Shown here one piece after another: positions 7,828 to 15,578 of a DNA stretch of 34,105 bases. Source of the stretch: an uncultured Bacteroidales bacterium. Lineage in GTDB: Bacteria; Bacteroidota; Bacteroidia; Bacteroidales; UBA932. A model generated the notes under the pieces. It saw nothing but the letters and a program-made list of their open reading frames with translations. It ran no database searches and was not told where the DNA came from. Both the position numbers and the translations under genes were made by a program. How positions within the stretch are numbered: the stretch's first letter is position 1; every line of letters begins with the position of its first letter. The stretch is from assembly GCA_905234795.1 (NCBI GenBank), contig CAJOIQ010000032.1:1-34105 (forward strand), given 5' to 3'.

Positions 7828-8700
7828 ATGAGTACTTCCACCATCCGCCGGCGCCTTGTGAGCGCATGGATTTCCACCGTCATCAGCCTGTCGCTTGTAC
7901 TGTTGCTGGTGGGCGTGGGAACCCTGCTGCTGGTGAATGCCCGGGCCGTGGGAAACTTCTTCAAGGAGAACCTGCAGGTATCCGTGATGCTCAAGCAGCA
8001 GGTCACGGAGGAACAGGCTCTCAAGTATGAGCAGCAGATAGCGGCCATGCCCGGGGTGCGTGCCACGCATTACATCTCCCGGGAACAGGGCGTGGAGGAA
8101 ATGTCCCGCATGCTGGGGCAGGATTTCCTGGACGTGTTTGAGACCGCTCCCGTGCCCATCTCCATCGACGTGAACCTGGAGGCGGCCTATGTGTCGTCCG
8201 ACAGCCTGGCGGTGGTAAAGGCCCATCTGGCCGAATCTCCGCTGGTGGAGGAAGTGGTGTATCAGACATCCCTGGTGGACGCCCTCAACCAGAACCTGAG
8301 GCGCATCTCCCTGGGAATTGTGGTGATGGTGGCGGCGCTGCTGTTCATCTCCTTCGTGCTCATTGCCAACACCGTTCGGCTGGATCTTTTCTCCCGCCGC
8401 TTCAGCATCCATACCATGCACCTGGTGGGCGCCACCAAAGGCTATATCCGGGCCCCGTTCATGGGACGGGCGGCCATCCAGGGCCTGTTTGCCGCCCTGC
8501 TGGCCATCCTGCTGCTGGTGGGTGCCCTGTATATCCTGAGGGACGAATTCCCGCAGCTTTTCCAGATCTTCGACGTGCGCTCCCTGCTGCAGGTGATGGT
8601 GGTGATGGTGGCGTCGGGTGTCATTATCTGCATGGTGAGCACCTTTGTGATGGTGGGCCGTCTGGTGGGTTACAACCGGGACCAGTTATACGCATATTGA
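7828..8700 (+). CDS. ftsX: Cell division protein FtsX
   Basis: FtsX (290 residues) is the membrane part of the FtsEX complex, which couples ATP hydrolysis to control of septal peptidoglycan hydrolases. The topology fits: a first membrane helix near residues 14-36, a periplasmic domain to about residue 150 with the conserved SREQGVEEMSRMLGQDF segment, and then three more helices carrying the FtsX/MacB permease features (RFSIHTMHLVGATKGYIRAPF). The ftsE gene is not adjacent. Three bases separate it from the DUF3098 gene, and the ftsX-DUF3098-uppP order is a recurring Bacteroidetes arrangement. Confidence 0.93.
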   Translation: MSTSTIRRRLVSAWISTVISLSLVLLLVGVGTLLLVNARAVGNFFKENLQVSVMLKQQVTEEQALKYEQQIAAMPGVRATHYISREQGVEEMSRMLGQDFLDVFETAPVPISIDVNLEAAYVSSDSLAVVKAHLAESPLVEEVVYQTSLVDALNQNLRRISLGIVVMVAALLFISFVLIANTVRLDLFSRRFSIHTMHLVGATKGYIRAPFMGRAAIQGLFAALLAILLLVGALYILRDEFPQLFQIFDVRSLLQVMVVMVASGVIICMVSTFVMVGRLVGYNRDQLYAY

Positions 8701-8703
8701 TTT

Positions 8704-8943
8704 ATGGCTAAAAACACAGATAAGATGGCCCTTGGGGCCAAGAATATCAAATTCATGATAGCGGGCCTGCTGGTGATGGCGGCCGGTTTCCTGCTGCTTT
8801 CCGGCGGCGGGTCCCAGGACCCTCAGGTGTTCAATTACGCCATGTTCGACTGGCGCCGTCTGGTGGCCGCGCCCATTGTGATTGTGGCGGGAATCGTGGT
8901 GGAGATCATTGCCATCATGGGCCGTTTTAAAACAGAAGAATAG
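8704..8943 (+). CDS. DUF3098 small membrane protein
   Basis: A 79-residue protein with two membrane helices (about residues 17-33 and 52-71) joined by a short loop that contains VFNYAMFDWRRLVAAPIV. This pattern is the DUF3098 family, found between ftsX and uppP in many Bacteroidetes. No function is established; its position suggests a part in cell-envelope growth. It is 3 bases after ftsX and 2 bases before uppP, so it belongs to the same transcript. Confidence 0.85.
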   Translation: MAKNTDKMALGAKNIKFMIAGLLVMAAGFLLLSGGGSQDPQVFNYAMFDWRRLVAAPIVIVAGIVVEIIAIMGRFKTEE

Positions 8944-8945
8944 TT

Positions 8946-9764
8946 ATGGATTGGTGGCAGGCATTTGTGCTGGGCCTTGTGCAGGGCCTCACGGAGTTTC
9001 TTCCGGTGTCCAGTTCCGGACATCTGCTCATCTTCAAGGAGTTGGTGGGGGCCGATACCGAGGGCTTCCTGGATTTCACCGTCACCGTGCATTTTGCCAC
9101 GGTGCTGGCTACGCTGGTGGTGTTCTGGAAAGCCATCTGGAACCTGCTCAAAGGCTTTTTCCGGTTCAAGTATAACGACGAGACCGATTATATCTGCAAA
9201 ATCCTGGTTTCCTGCATTCCGGTTGCCCTGGTGGGCTTCCTGTTCAAGGATCAGGTAGAGGCCCTGTTCAGCGGGGAACTGTGGCAGGTGGGCGTGGGCC
9301 TTTGCATTACCGCCGCCCTGCTCATTTTCTCCGACAACGCCGGCAAGCATTTCAAAGTGCCTGTGGCCAAGGACACCCGAAACGGCATTTCCTACTGGCA
9401 GGCCTTTGTGGTGGGTATCGCCCAGGCGTTTGCCACCGTACCGGGCGTGTCCCGCAGCGGCAGCACCATCGCCACGGGCCTTCTCACCGGTGTCAAGCGG
9501 GAAAGCATGGCCCAGTTCTCCTTCCTCATGGTACTCATCCCCATCATTGGGGAGCAGAGCCTGGATTTGCTCAAAGTGGCCACCGGAGACGCCGCCTTCG
9601 GGGCCGGTGTGGGTACGCTGCCTTTAATCCTGGGCTTCGTGTCGGCCTTCATCAGCGGCCTCTTCGCGTGCAAAGTGATGATTGCCATCGTCAAGAAAGC
9701 CAAGCTCAGTTGGTTTGCCCTGTACTGCTTCCTGGTTGCCATCCTCATCTTCCTCTTGGGTTAA
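8946..9764 (+). CDS. uppP: Undecaprenyl-diphosphatase
   Basis: UppP/BacA (272 residues) dephosphorylates undecaprenyl diphosphate so that the lipid carrier for peptidoglycan and O-antigen can be reused. Both family signatures are present: GLVQGLTEFLPVSSSGHLLI near residues 10-29, with the catalytic Glu, and ATVPGVSRSGSTIATGLLTG near residues 162-181, with the phosphate-binding Arg. There are about eight hydrophobic helices and the length is normal. The stop codon is immediately followed by the ATG of the next gene. Confidence 0.96.
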   Translation: MDWWQAFVLGLVQGLTEFLPVSSSGHLLIFKELVGADTEGFLDFTVTVHFATVLATLVVFWKAIWNLLKGFFRFKYNDETDYICKILVSCIPVALVGFLFKDQVEALFSGELWQVGVGLCITAALLIFSDNAGKHFKVPVAKDTRNGISYWQAFVVGIAQAFATVPGVSRSGSTIATGLLTGVKRESMAQFSFLMVLIPIIGEQSLDLLKVATGDAAFGAGVGTLPLILGFVSAFISGLFACKVMIAIVKKAKLSWFALYCFLVAILIFLLG

Positions 9765-10499
9765 ATGCCTAAACATTTGACATATTTTGTCTCCGACACC
9801 CACCTGGGCGCCCAGACGGCCGATCCCTTCCGTCGGGAAAGGGCTTTTGTGAAGTTTCTCAAGGACATCAACACCCCCGAGACGGCTGCGGTGTATCTGC
9901 TGGGAGACATCTTTGACTTCTGGTACGAATACCGCTTTGTGGTGCCCAAGGGCTACACCCGCGTGCTGGGAGCCCTCACAGACCTGGTGGACGCCGGTAT
10001 CAAGGTGTATTTCTTCGAGGGCAACCACGACATCTGGACTTTCAGCTACCTCCAGGAACTGGGCATTGAGAAACTGCGTCAGCCCTATGTGACCGACATC
10101 GGGGGCAAGCGCTTCTGCCTGGGGCACGGAGACGGCCTGGGCCCCGGAAATCACTGGTATAAGTTTGTGAAAGGCGTTTTCAGCCAGCATTGGGCACAGG
10201 TGCTGTTCTCCACCCTGCATCCCTGGATTGCCTTCAAGTGGGCCACCGGCTGGAGCAGCCGTTCCCGCAACGAGAAACCCATTGCCTATCATTTCAAAGG
10301 GGAGGATGAACCGCTCTACATCTTCTGCAAGGACTTCCAGGCGCATCAGCCCGTGAACTACTTCATCTTCGGTCACTACCATTCCCGCGTGGACATGCCC
10401 GTGGGCACCGCCCGTCTGCTGATGCTGGGAGACTGGATGACCGCCCCCAACTGGATGGTCTTTGACACCGACACCCAGCAGCTGACCGTTCAGGGTTAA
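9765..10499 (+). CDS. lpxH: UDP-2,3-diacylglucosamine diphosphatase (LpxH-like)
   Basis: A 244-residue calcineurin-type metallophosphoesterase. LpxH cleaves UDP-2,3-diacylglucosamine to lipid X in lipid A synthesis, at the inner membrane. The five metal-binding blocks are all visible: SDTHLG (D11, H13), GDIFDFW (D48), GNHD (N87), GHGDG (H121) and FGHYHS (H204, H206). The insertion between the fourth and fifth blocks is rich in Trp and Phe, as expected for a membrane-associated helical cap. Its ATG follows the uppP stop with no gap, and it ends the ftsX operon. Bacteroidetes LpxH proteins are diverged, so a related substrate is possible. Confidence 0.86.
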   Translation: MPKHLTYFVSDTHLGAQTADPFRRERAFVKFLKDINTPETAAVYLLGDIFDFWYEYRFVVPKGYTRVLGALTDLVDAGIKVYFFEGNHDIWTFSYLQELGIEKLRQPYVTDIGGKRFCLGHGDGLGPGNHWYKFVKGVFSQHWAQVLFSTLHPWIAFKWATGWSSRSRNEKPIAYHFKGEDEPLYIFCKDFQAHQPVNYFIFGHYHSRVDMPVGTARLLMLGDWMTAPNWMVFDTDTQQLTVQG

Positions 10500-10524
10500 A
10501 CCTCGCATAGAGGTTAATTACCTC

Positions 10525-10594
10525 ATTATCAATAAACTAGGTTTTTCTCTTGATCCTGTTTGGTATCAAGAGAAAAAGACAACATATTGATAAT
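10525..10594. repeat. Symmetric two-tier palindrome in the lpxH-DUF4294 gap
   Basis: The 10500-10668 gap is AT-rich and dense in hairpins. Its centre is a nested inverted repeat: an outer 10-bp pair (ATTATCAATA at 10525-10534, TATTGATAAT at 10585-10594), equal 7-base spacers on each side, and an inner perfect 13-bp pair (TTTTTCTCTTGAT at 10542-10554, its complement at 10565-10577) around a 10-base loop. The inner stem has T on the left and A on the right, the reverse of an intrinsic terminator, and no T-run follows. Upstream, CCTC-GAGG-CCTC blocks at 10501-10524 can form two alternative small hairpins. The role is unknown. Confidence 0.7.
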
Positions 10595-10655
10595 TAAATA
10601 GTTACTATTGTTTCGGGATTTGCGCGGAATAATTGGTATTATGTTTGATAATGTA

Positions 10656-10663
10656 TAGCTTTG
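10656..10663 (+). promoter_or_regulatory. -7 promoter box for the DUF4294 gene
   Basis: TAGCTTTG, with a possible -33 element TTGG at 10633-10636. Only 5 bases lie between the box and the ATG at 10669, which predicts a leaderless or near-leaderless mRNA. Confidence 0.65.
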
Positions 10664-10668
10664 CAAAG

Positions 10669-11415
10669 ATGAAAAACCGCTTTTATATCGCTGTTCTGTT
10701 CGGGCTTCTTTTAGCCGCGCCGATAGCCGGTGCGCAGGGGCATGTGCGCCGCGCCATGGAGAAAGCCCGGGAGCGGCAGGAAGCCATGGCCCGTGCCCAG
10801 GTGAGCAGCGAGGAAGGAGTATCGGCCGATGCCGGCTGGCTGCGGATGAAGGTAGAGAATGGTGATACCACGTACTTCGACGTCCTGCCGCCCATCTACA
10901 TCTTCGGTCACGGCAGCAAGAACGCCCAGAAAAACTGGAGGGACTATTATCAGCTGGTATGGCGCTTTGCGCGCGTGTACCCTTATGCATTAGCCTCCGG
11001 CGGCCTCAAAAAGCAGGTGGACAGTACCCTCAATGCCAATCACTACAAAGGCCTCCGTAAGCAGATGTACATGGATGCCATCCAGAACCAGCTGTTCAAG
11101 GACTTCGAGGGAGCCCTCCGGAGCATGACCATTTCCCAGGGGGCTGTACTGCTTAAACTGATAGGACGGGAAACAGGCCTCACCCCTTACGAGATTATCC
11201 ACGACTACAAAAGCAGCGCCGCGGCCGGCTTCTGGCAGGCCATCGCCAAACTCTTCGACAACGACCTCAAATCCAAGTACGACCCCGACGGGGCCGACAA
11301 AGAGCTGGAGGAGCTGGCGCAAATCTGGCATGCCGGGGATTTTCCGGCTCTCTACTGGTCTGTTTTCTGGGAATATCCTCCCAAAATCAACGTCCCCGAA
11401 AGCTATTTCAAGTAA
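10669..11415 (+). CDS. DUF4294 secreted protein
   Basis: A 248-residue protein of unknown function. It begins with a Sec signal peptide (KNRFYIAVLFGLLLAAPIAG, likely cleaved after AGA), followed by a charged Arg/Glu/Ala segment. The DUF4294 domain then runs from about residue 58: GDTTYFDVLPPIYIFG, DYYQLVWRFARVYPYA, and the later GLTPYEIIHDYKSSAAAGFWQ. I chose the ATG at 10669 rather than an in-frame start 36 bases upstream because the latter would precede the promoter box and spoil the signal peptide. It is alone between two hairpin-rich gaps and is the last gene before the ribosomal cluster resumes. Confidence 0.8.
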   Translation: MKNRFYIAVLFGLLLAAPIAGAQGHVRRAMEKARERQEAMARAQVSSEEGVSADAGWLRMKVENGDTTYFDVLPPIYIFGHGSKNAQKNWRDYYQLVWRFARVYPYALASGGLKKQVDSTLNANHYKGLRKQMYMDAIQNQLFKDFEGALRSMTISQGAVLLKLIGRETGLTPYEIIHDYKSSAAAGFWQAIAKLFDNDLKSKYDPDGADKELEELAQIWHAGDFPALYWSVFWEYPPKINVPESYFK

Positions 11416-11421
11416 TCCCGT

Positions 11422-11454
11422 TTCCGCGTGTCGAAAATGCGCGGAACTTTTTTT
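11422..11454 (+). terminator. Terminator after the DUF4294 gene
   Basis: A 7-bp stem, TTCCGCG (11422-11428) with CGCGGAA (11440-11446), is followed by a T-run at 11448-11454. It lies 6 bases after the stop codon and isolates the DUF4294 transcript from rplP. Confidence 0.75.
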
Positions 11455-11526
11455 CAACATTATTTGTAACTGCCGATAAAATGCGGTAGTTAGGTTTCGA
11501 ATTCCGCGGTCGAAAATGTTGAAAAA
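11450..11526. repeat. Nested inverted repeat upstream of rplP
   Basis: A perfect 12-bp pair (TTTTTCAACATT at 11450-11461 and its complement at 11515-11526) encloses a second hairpin, TAACTGCCG with CGGTAGTTA (about 11466-11492, one G-U pair). The 10-base word GTCGAAAATG also occurs directly repeated at 11430-11439 and 11509-11518. This fills most of the gap 11416-11540 before the rplP promoter. Confidence 0.65.
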
Positions 11527-11539
11527 CTTTGTAAAAATA

Positions 11540-11570
11540 TTTGGTGATTCGGAATTTTTTTGTAACTTTG
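11540..11570 (+). promoter_or_regulatory. Promoter of the rplP-rplQ ribosomal cluster
   Basis: A textbook Bacteroidetes promoter: -33 TTTG at 11540-11543, 19 bases of spacing, and -7 TAACTTTG at 11563-11570. Transcription would start near 11576, leaving a leader of about 80 bases before the rplP ATG. It supplies the second half of the ribosomal cluster with its own transcription, as needed after the split from rpsC. Confidence 0.85.
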
Positions 11571-11658
11571 CAATCCCCAAATTGGAGCAAAAAGCACCCA
11601 ACCAGCTGAGTTTCAATGAGTTAGGGACTAATAAGGAAATTTTAAAAACATTACAGCA

Positions 11659-12066
11659 ATGTTACAGCCTAAAAGAACAAAATTCAGAAGGGAACAGAAA
11701 AACCGCATGAAGGGCAATTCCGGTCGTGGTTCCTTCGGCCTCAAGAACCTCGAGAACTGCTGGCTCACTGCCCACCAGATCGAGGCTGCCCGTCAGGCCA
11801 TTTCCCGTAGGATGAACCGTGAAGGTCAGATCTGGATCCGTGTCTTCCCTGTGAAGCCGTTCACCGCCAAGCCGCTCGATACCCGTATGGGTAAAGGTAA
11901 GGGTGATCCTCAGGGCTTCGTCGTCGCTCCTATCACTCCCGGCCGTATCCTCTTCGAGGCCGAGGGCGTGTCCCTCGCCACCGCCAAGGAGGCAATGCGT
12001 CTCGCCGCAAACAAACTTCCCGTTGCCACCAAGTTCGTGGTCCGCAGGGATTATGTAGAAGAATAA
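11659..12066 (+). CDS. rplP: 50S ribosomal protein L16, with a short internal deletion
   Basis: L16 (135 residues) sits at the A-site side of the large subunit and helps position tRNA. The start [19 protein letters not shown], the core [38 protein letters not shown] and the C-terminal VVRRDYVEE are standard for Bacteroidetes. An oddity lies near residues 20-26: relatives have about six residues including a conserved LAFG between GRG and SFGLK, and here GRG runs directly into SFGLK at 11730/11731. The frame is kept. It opens the second ribosomal block and is followed by rpmC after 18 bases. Confidence 0.95.
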   Translation: MLQPKRTKFRREQKNRMKGNSGRGSFGLKNLENCWLTAHQIEAARQAISRRMNREGQIWIRVFPVKPFTAKPLDTRMGKGKGDPQGFVVAPITPGRILFEAEGVSLATAKEAMRLAANKLPVATKFVVRRDYVEE

Positions 12067-12071
12067 TTAAC

Positions 12072-12078
12072 GGAGGAG
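12072..12078 (+). promoter_or_regulatory. Strong Shine-Dalgarno site before rpmC
   Basis: GGAGGAG, 6 bases before the rpmC ATG at 12085. This is a near-perfect match to the 16S 3' end, in a phylum where most genes lack such a site. Confidence 0.8.
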
Positions 12079-12084
12079 AAGAAA

Positions 12085-12282
12085 ATGAAAGTATCCGAAG
12101 TACGTGAGATGTCCGTCGCCGACCTGCGCGACCGCATCGAAGTGGAAAAGAACAACCTCGACACCATGAAGCTCAATCATGCGATCTCTCCCCTGGAGGA
12201 CACCTCCAAGATCCGCAAGACCCGTCAGGATATTGCCCGCATGATCACCATCCTGGCCGAGAAAGAGAAACAGCAGAACTAA
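12085..12282 (+). CDS. rpmC: 50S ribosomal protein L29
   Basis: L29 (65 residues) is a helical-hairpin protein near the peptide exit tunnel, part of the docking site for trigger factor and SRP. The sequence KVSEVREMSVADLRDRIE, the NHAISPLEDTSKIRKTRQDIARM segment and the length match Bacteroidetes L29. Unlike most neighbours it is preceded by a strong Shine-Dalgarno site. rpsQ follows 14 bases later. Confidence 0.96.
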   Translation: MKVSEVREMSVADLRDRIEVEKNNLDTMKLNHAISPLEDTSKIRKTRQDIARMITILAEKEKQQN

Positions 12283-12296
12283 AGTAGCATCGACCT

Positions 12297-12551
12297 ATGG
12301 AAAGAAATCTTCGTAAGGAAAGAGTAGGTATCGTGGTCAGCAACAAGATGGACAAGACCATCGTCGTGGCCGTTGAAACTCACGAAAAGCACCCTATTTA
12401 CGGTAAATTCGTAAAGAAGACCACCAAGTTCGTTGCCGAGGACGCCAAGAACGAGTGCTCCGAAGGAGATACCGTTCGCATCATGGAGACCCGCCCCCTG
12501 AGCAAGACCAAGAACTGGAGATTAGTTGAAATCGTAGAAAAAGTCAAGTAA
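12297..12551 (+). CDS. rpsQ: 30S ribosomal protein S17
   Basis: S17 (84 residues) is an OB-fold primary 16S-binding protein. Visible signatures are [34 protein letters not shown], and [20 protein letters not shown] near the C-terminus. Length and motifs are complete. It sits between rpmC and rplN with 2 bases before rplN, the standard spc-operon start. Confidence 0.97.
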   Translation: MERNLRKERVGIVVSNKMDKTIVVAVETHEKHPIYGKFVKKTTKFVAEDAKNECSEGDTVRIMETRPLSKTKNWRLVEIVEKVK

Positions 12552-12553
12552 TT

Positions 12554-12919
12554 ATGATACAGCAGGAATCACGTTTAACGGTTGCCGACAACAGCGGTGC
12601 TAAGGAAGTCCTCTGCATCCGCGTGCTGGGCGGGACCCGTCACCGTTACGCCACCATCGGCGAGACCATCGTCGTGACCGTCAAGAGCGCCATCCCCGGT
12701 GGCGACATCAAGAAGGGCACCGTGACCAAGGCCGTCGTTGTGCGCACCAAGAAGGAAATCCGTCGTCCCGACGGTTCTTATATCCGTTTCGACGAGAATG
12801 CATGCGTTCTGCTCAACGGCGCAGGCGAACTCCGCGGTACCCGTATTTTCGGTCCCGTCGCCCGCGAACTCCGCGAGAACTACATGAAAATTGTTTCACT
12901 GGCACCGGAGGTCCTCTAA
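12554..12919 (+). CDS. rplN: 50S ribosomal protein L14
   Basis: L14 (121 residues) binds 23S rRNA and forms an intersubunit bridge; silencing factor RsfS also docks here. [17 protein letters not shown] at the start, the central [14 protein letters not shown] segment and the C-terminal [14 protein letters not shown] are all canonical. The length equals that of other Bacteroidetes L14 proteins and no change is seen. Confidence 0.97.
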   Translation: MIQQESRLTVADNSGAKEVLCIRVLGGTRHRYATIGETIVVTVKSAIPGGDIKKGTVTKAVVVRTKKEIRRPDGSYIRFDENACVLLNGAGELRGTRIFGPVARELRENYMKIVSLAPEVL

Positions 12920-12935
12920 TATATAGATACGCGTT

Positions 12936-13250
12936 ATGAAAAAGTACAACATCAAGAAAGGCGATACCGTGTATGTGAATGCCGGTAACGACAAGGGCAA
13001 GACCGGAAAAGTTCTGGAAGTGCTCCGCGACAAAGACCGCGTCATCGTAGAGGGCGTCAACATGGTGTCCAAGCACACCAAACCCAACCCCAAGGCTCCC
13101 CAGGGTGGTATCATCAAACAGGAAGCCGGTATCCACATCTCCAACGTGCAGCTGGTAGACAACGCCGGCAAGCCCACCAAGGTGGCCCACAAGGAGGTTG
13201 ATGGAAAGAAGGTCCGTATTGCTAAAACAACCGGAGAGGAGATCAAGTAA
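12936..13250 (+). CDS. rplX: 50S ribosomal protein L24
   Basis: L24 (104 residues) initiates large-subunit assembly and lies by the exit tunnel. The N-terminal KOW motif is visible as [20 protein letters not shown], followed by [13 protein letters not shown] and a [15 protein letters not shown] segment. Only 2 bases separate it from rplE. Length and sequence are regular for the phylum. Confidence 0.96.
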   Translation: MKKYNIKKGDTVYVNAGNDKGKTGKVLEVLRDKDRVIVEGVNMVSKHTKPNPKAPQGGIIKQEAGIHISNVQLVDNAGKPTKVAHKEVDGKKVRIAKTTGEEIK

Positions 13251-13252
13251 TT

Positions 13253-13852
13253 ATGGCAAAGAAAGCAAACAAACCCGCAGAAGTCCAGGCTCTCCCTACC
13301 GGATATTGCCCGGATCTTAAGAAAGTTTACAAGGAGGAGATCGTTCCCGCTCTGGTGAAGCAGTTCTCCTATACTACCGTGATGCAGGTTCCCCGCCTGG
13401 TCAAAATCACCCTTAACGAAGGTGTCGGCGACGCCACCCAGGACAAGAAGATGGTAGAAGAGGCCGCCGAGGAACTCTCCATCATCGCCGGTCAGAAGGC
13501 TGTCATCACCAACTCCCGTAAGGATATCTCCAACTTCAAACTCCGTAAGGGCATGCCCATCGGCGCCAAGGTTACCCTCCGCGACGTCCGCATGTACGAG
13601 TTCCTGGAGCGTCTCATCCGCGTGGCTCTGCCCCGTATCCGCGACTTCAACGGTATCTCCGAGAAAATGGACGGTCAGGGTAACTACACCCTCGGTATCA
13701 AGGAGCAGATCATCTTCCCCGAAATCGAGATCGACAAGAACCCCCGTATCCACGGTGTGGAGATCACCTTCGTGACCACCGCCAAGACCGACGAAGAGGC
13801 TCACGCCCTTCTTAAAGCCTTCGGCCTCCCGTTCAAGAAACACAATAACTAA
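13253..13852 (+). CDS. rplE: 50S ribosomal protein L5
   Basis: L5 (199 residues) binds 5S rRNA and contacts P-site tRNA. The core is intact: [56 protein letters not shown] and [16 protein letters not shown]. It carries roughly 14 residues more at the N-terminus than Bacteroides L5 (a Lys/Ala/Pro-rich segment ending near [10 protein letters not shown]). The ATG at 13253 is 2 bases after the rplX stop, which supports this start. Confidence 0.96.
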   Translation: MAKKANKPAEVQALPTGYCPDLKKVYKEEIVPALVKQFSYTTVMQVPRLVKITLNEGVGDATQDKKMVEEAAEELSIIAGQKAVITNSRKDISNFKLRKGMPIGAKVTLRDVRMYEFLERLIRVALPRIRDFNGISEKMDGQGNYTLGIKEQIIFPEIEIDKNPRIHGVEITFVTTAKTDEEAHALLKAFGLPFKKHNN

Positions 13853-13861
13853 GATAGTAGC

Positions 13862-14131
13862 ATGGCAAAGGAATCAATGAAAGCTCGCGAAGTCAAACGC
13901 GCGAAATTAGTTGCTAAGTACGCCGCCAAGCGCGCTGCTCTGAAGGAAGCCGGCGACTACGCCGCTCTGGACAAGCTCCCCAAGAACGCCAGCCCCGTAC
14001 GTCTCCACAACCGCTGCTCCCTCACCGGTCGTCCCAAGGGTTACATGCGTGAATTCGGCCTCAGCCGTATCCAGTTCCGCGAAATGGCCTCCCAGGGCCT
14101 CATCCCGGGCGTCAAGAAGGCCAGCTGGTAA
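13862..14131 (+). CDS. rpsN: 30S ribosomal protein S14
   Basis: S14 (89 residues) lies in the head of the small subunit. It is the zinc-free type: no CxxC pairs, with [21 protein letters not shown] in the core and [10 protein letters not shown] at the end. The 89-residue form, shorter in the middle than the 99-residue Bacteroides protein, is known in other Bacteroidetes, so I do not count this as a deletion. A 76-base gap precedes rpsH, the longest inside this cluster; it contains a short GGCG/CGCC hairpin and nothing else recognised. Confidence 0.96.
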   Translation: MAKESMKAREVKRAKLVAKYAAKRAALKEAGDYAALDKLPKNASPVRLHNRCSLTGRPKGYMREFGLSRIQFREMASQGLIPGVKKASW

Positions 14132-14207
14132 CAGAAAGACACCTTATTATTATTAACAATCGGATATCGGGCGCCGCAATGACGCCGGTCCACAAAAAGA
14201 CAAAAAA

Positions 14208-14603
14208 ATGACTGATCCTATTGCAGATTATCTGACCAGAATCCGCAACGCTTACAGCGCTGGCAAGAAAGTGGTGGAAATCCCTTCGTCCAACATGAAG
14301 GTGGCCATCACCAAGATTCTGTTCGAGAAGGGTTACATCCTCTCCTACAAGATTGTGGAAGGCAACCCTTACAACACCATCAAGATCGCCCTCAAGTATC
14401 ACCCCGAGACCAAGGCTGCTGCCATCAAGAGCATCCAGCGCGTAAGTACTCCCGGTCTGCGTAAATATGCCGATGTGGCTGGTATGCCCCGCGTCCTCAA
14501 TGGCCTGGGTATCGCCATCCTGTCCACCTCCAAGGGCGTCATCACCGACAAAGAGGCCAAAGAGCTGAATGTGGGCGGTGAAGTTATTTGCTATGTATAC
14601 TAA
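14208..14603 (+). CDS. rpsH: 30S ribosomal protein S8
   Basis: S8 (131 residues) is a primary 16S rRNA binder needed for central-domain folding, and in E. coli it also represses spc-operon translation. Visible motifs: MTDPIADYLTRIRNA at the start, LFEKGYILSYKIVE, VSTPGLRKYADVAGMPRVLNGLG and the terminal GVITDKEAKELNVGGEV. Length equals the Bacteroides protein. rplF follows after 18 bases. Confidence 0.97.
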   Translation: MTDPIADYLTRIRNAYSAGKKVVEIPSSNMKVAITKILFEKGYILSYKIVEGNPYNTIKIALKYHPETKAAAIKSIQRVSTPGLRKYADVAGMPRVLNGLGIAILSTSKGVITDKEAKELNVGGEVICYVY

Positions 14604-14621
14604 TCAACGAATCTAAACATT

Positions 14622-15182
14622 ATGTCAAGAATCGGTAAATTACCTGTAGTCCTTCCGGCCAATACCAAGGCTGAGCTCCTGGATGGCAACATCGTGAAGG
14701 TGAAAGGCCCTAATGGCGAGATGTGCCAGAAGGTGGATCCGGATATCACCGTGACCATCGAGGGAAATGAAATCAAGTTCACCCGTCCCAGCGACCTCCC
14801 CCGCTTCCGCAGCATGCACGGCCTGTATCGCGCCCTTGTCCACAACATGGTGGTTGGCGTGAGCGAAGGCTTCACCATCAAGCAGGAATTCGTGGGTGTG
14901 GGTTACCGCGTGGCCGCTCAGGGTCAGCTCCTCACCATGTCTCTGGGTTACTCCCATGACATCCAGATGATGCTGCCCAAGGAGATCACCGCCGAGACTC
15001 CCCAGGTGCGTAAGGGTGAGAATCCTATCCTTATCCTGAAGAGCGCCGACAAACAGCTGGTTGGCCAGGTGGCCGCCAAGATCCGTTCGTTCCGCCGTCC
15101 TGAACCTTATAAGGGCAAGGGTATCAAGTTTGTGGGTGAGCAGCTCCGTCGCAAGGCTGGTAAAACTGCTTCGGCCAAATAA
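14622..15182 (+). CDS. rplF: 50S ribosomal protein L6
   Basis: L6 (186 residues) has two similar domains and lies near the elongation-factor binding site. The sequence shows MSRIGKLPVVLPANTKAELL, the VKGPNGEM segment, HGLYRALVHNMVVGVSEGF, and the C-terminal signature IRSFRRPEPYKGKGIKF. Length is normal. The rplR start is 19 bases downstream behind a strong Shine-Dalgarno sequence. Confidence 0.97.
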   Translation: MSRIGKLPVVLPANTKAELLDGNIVKVKGPNGEMCQKVDPDITVTIEGNEIKFTRPSDLPRFRSMHGLYRALVHNMVVGVSEGFTIKQEFVGVGYRVAAQGQLLTMSLGYSHDIQMMLPKEITAETPQVRKGENPILILKSADKQLVGQVAAKIRSFRRPEPYKGKGIKFVGEQLRRKAGKTASAK

Positions 15183-15186
15183 TTAG

Positions 15187-15193
15187 AAGGAGG
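15187..15193 (+). promoter_or_regulatory. Strong Shine-Dalgarno site before rplR
   Basis: AAGGAGG lies 8 bases before the ATG at 15202, an ideal ribosome binding site and unusual among Bacteroidetes genes. Confidence 0.8.
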
Positions 15194-15201
15194 AAAGAAT
15201 T

Positions 15202-15564
15202 ATGGCACTCAATAGAATTGAAAGAAGAAGAAGGATTCACTATCGTATCCGCAAGCACGTCAACGGTACCGCCGAGCGTCCCCGCATGGTTGTGTTCCGT
15301 TCCAACAAGCAGATCTACGTCCAGGTGGTGAACGACCTCGAGGGCAAGACCCTGGTGGCTGCCGCCTCCAACGACAAAGTTCTGGCCGCCCAGACCAAGG
15401 GCAAGAACGGCAAGGAAGCCGCCGCCATCGTCGGCAAGGCTATCGCCGAGCGCGCCCTCGCAGCCGGTATCAACCAGGTTGCTTTCGACCGCGGAGGTTA
15501 TCTCTTCCACGGCAGAGTTAAATCTTTGGCCGACGCTGCCCGTGAAGGCGGCCTCGCATTCTAA
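15202..15564 (+). CDS. rplR: 50S ribosomal protein L18
   Basis: L18 (120 residues) binds 5S rRNA with L5. The sequence has the basic N-terminus [20 protein letters not shown], the [20 protein letters not shown] core strand, and the C-terminal [26 protein letters not shown] signature. It is complete. rpsE starts 14 bases later. Confidence 0.97.
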   Translation: MALNRIERRRRIHYRIRKHVNGTAERPRMVVFRSNKQIYVQVVNDLEGKTLVAAASNDKVLAAQTKGKNGKEAAAIVGKAIAERALAAGINQVAFDRGGYLFHGRVKSLADAAREGGLAF

Positions 15565-15578
15565 TACTCAGCACTACT

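Noticed and set aside
11516..11710. A 64-residue plus-strand frame over the rplP promoter and leader
   Set aside because: It spans a clear promoter, overlaps the start of rplP in another frame and has no family resemblance.
13862..14131. Short S14 as a sixth deleted ribosomal gene
   Set aside because: The 89-residue form without the middle insert is known in other Bacteroidetes, so it is ordinary.
14132..14207. A regulatory RNA between rpsN and rpsH
   Set aside because: The only structure is a weak 4-bp GGCG/CGCC hairpin; this does not support a specific call.
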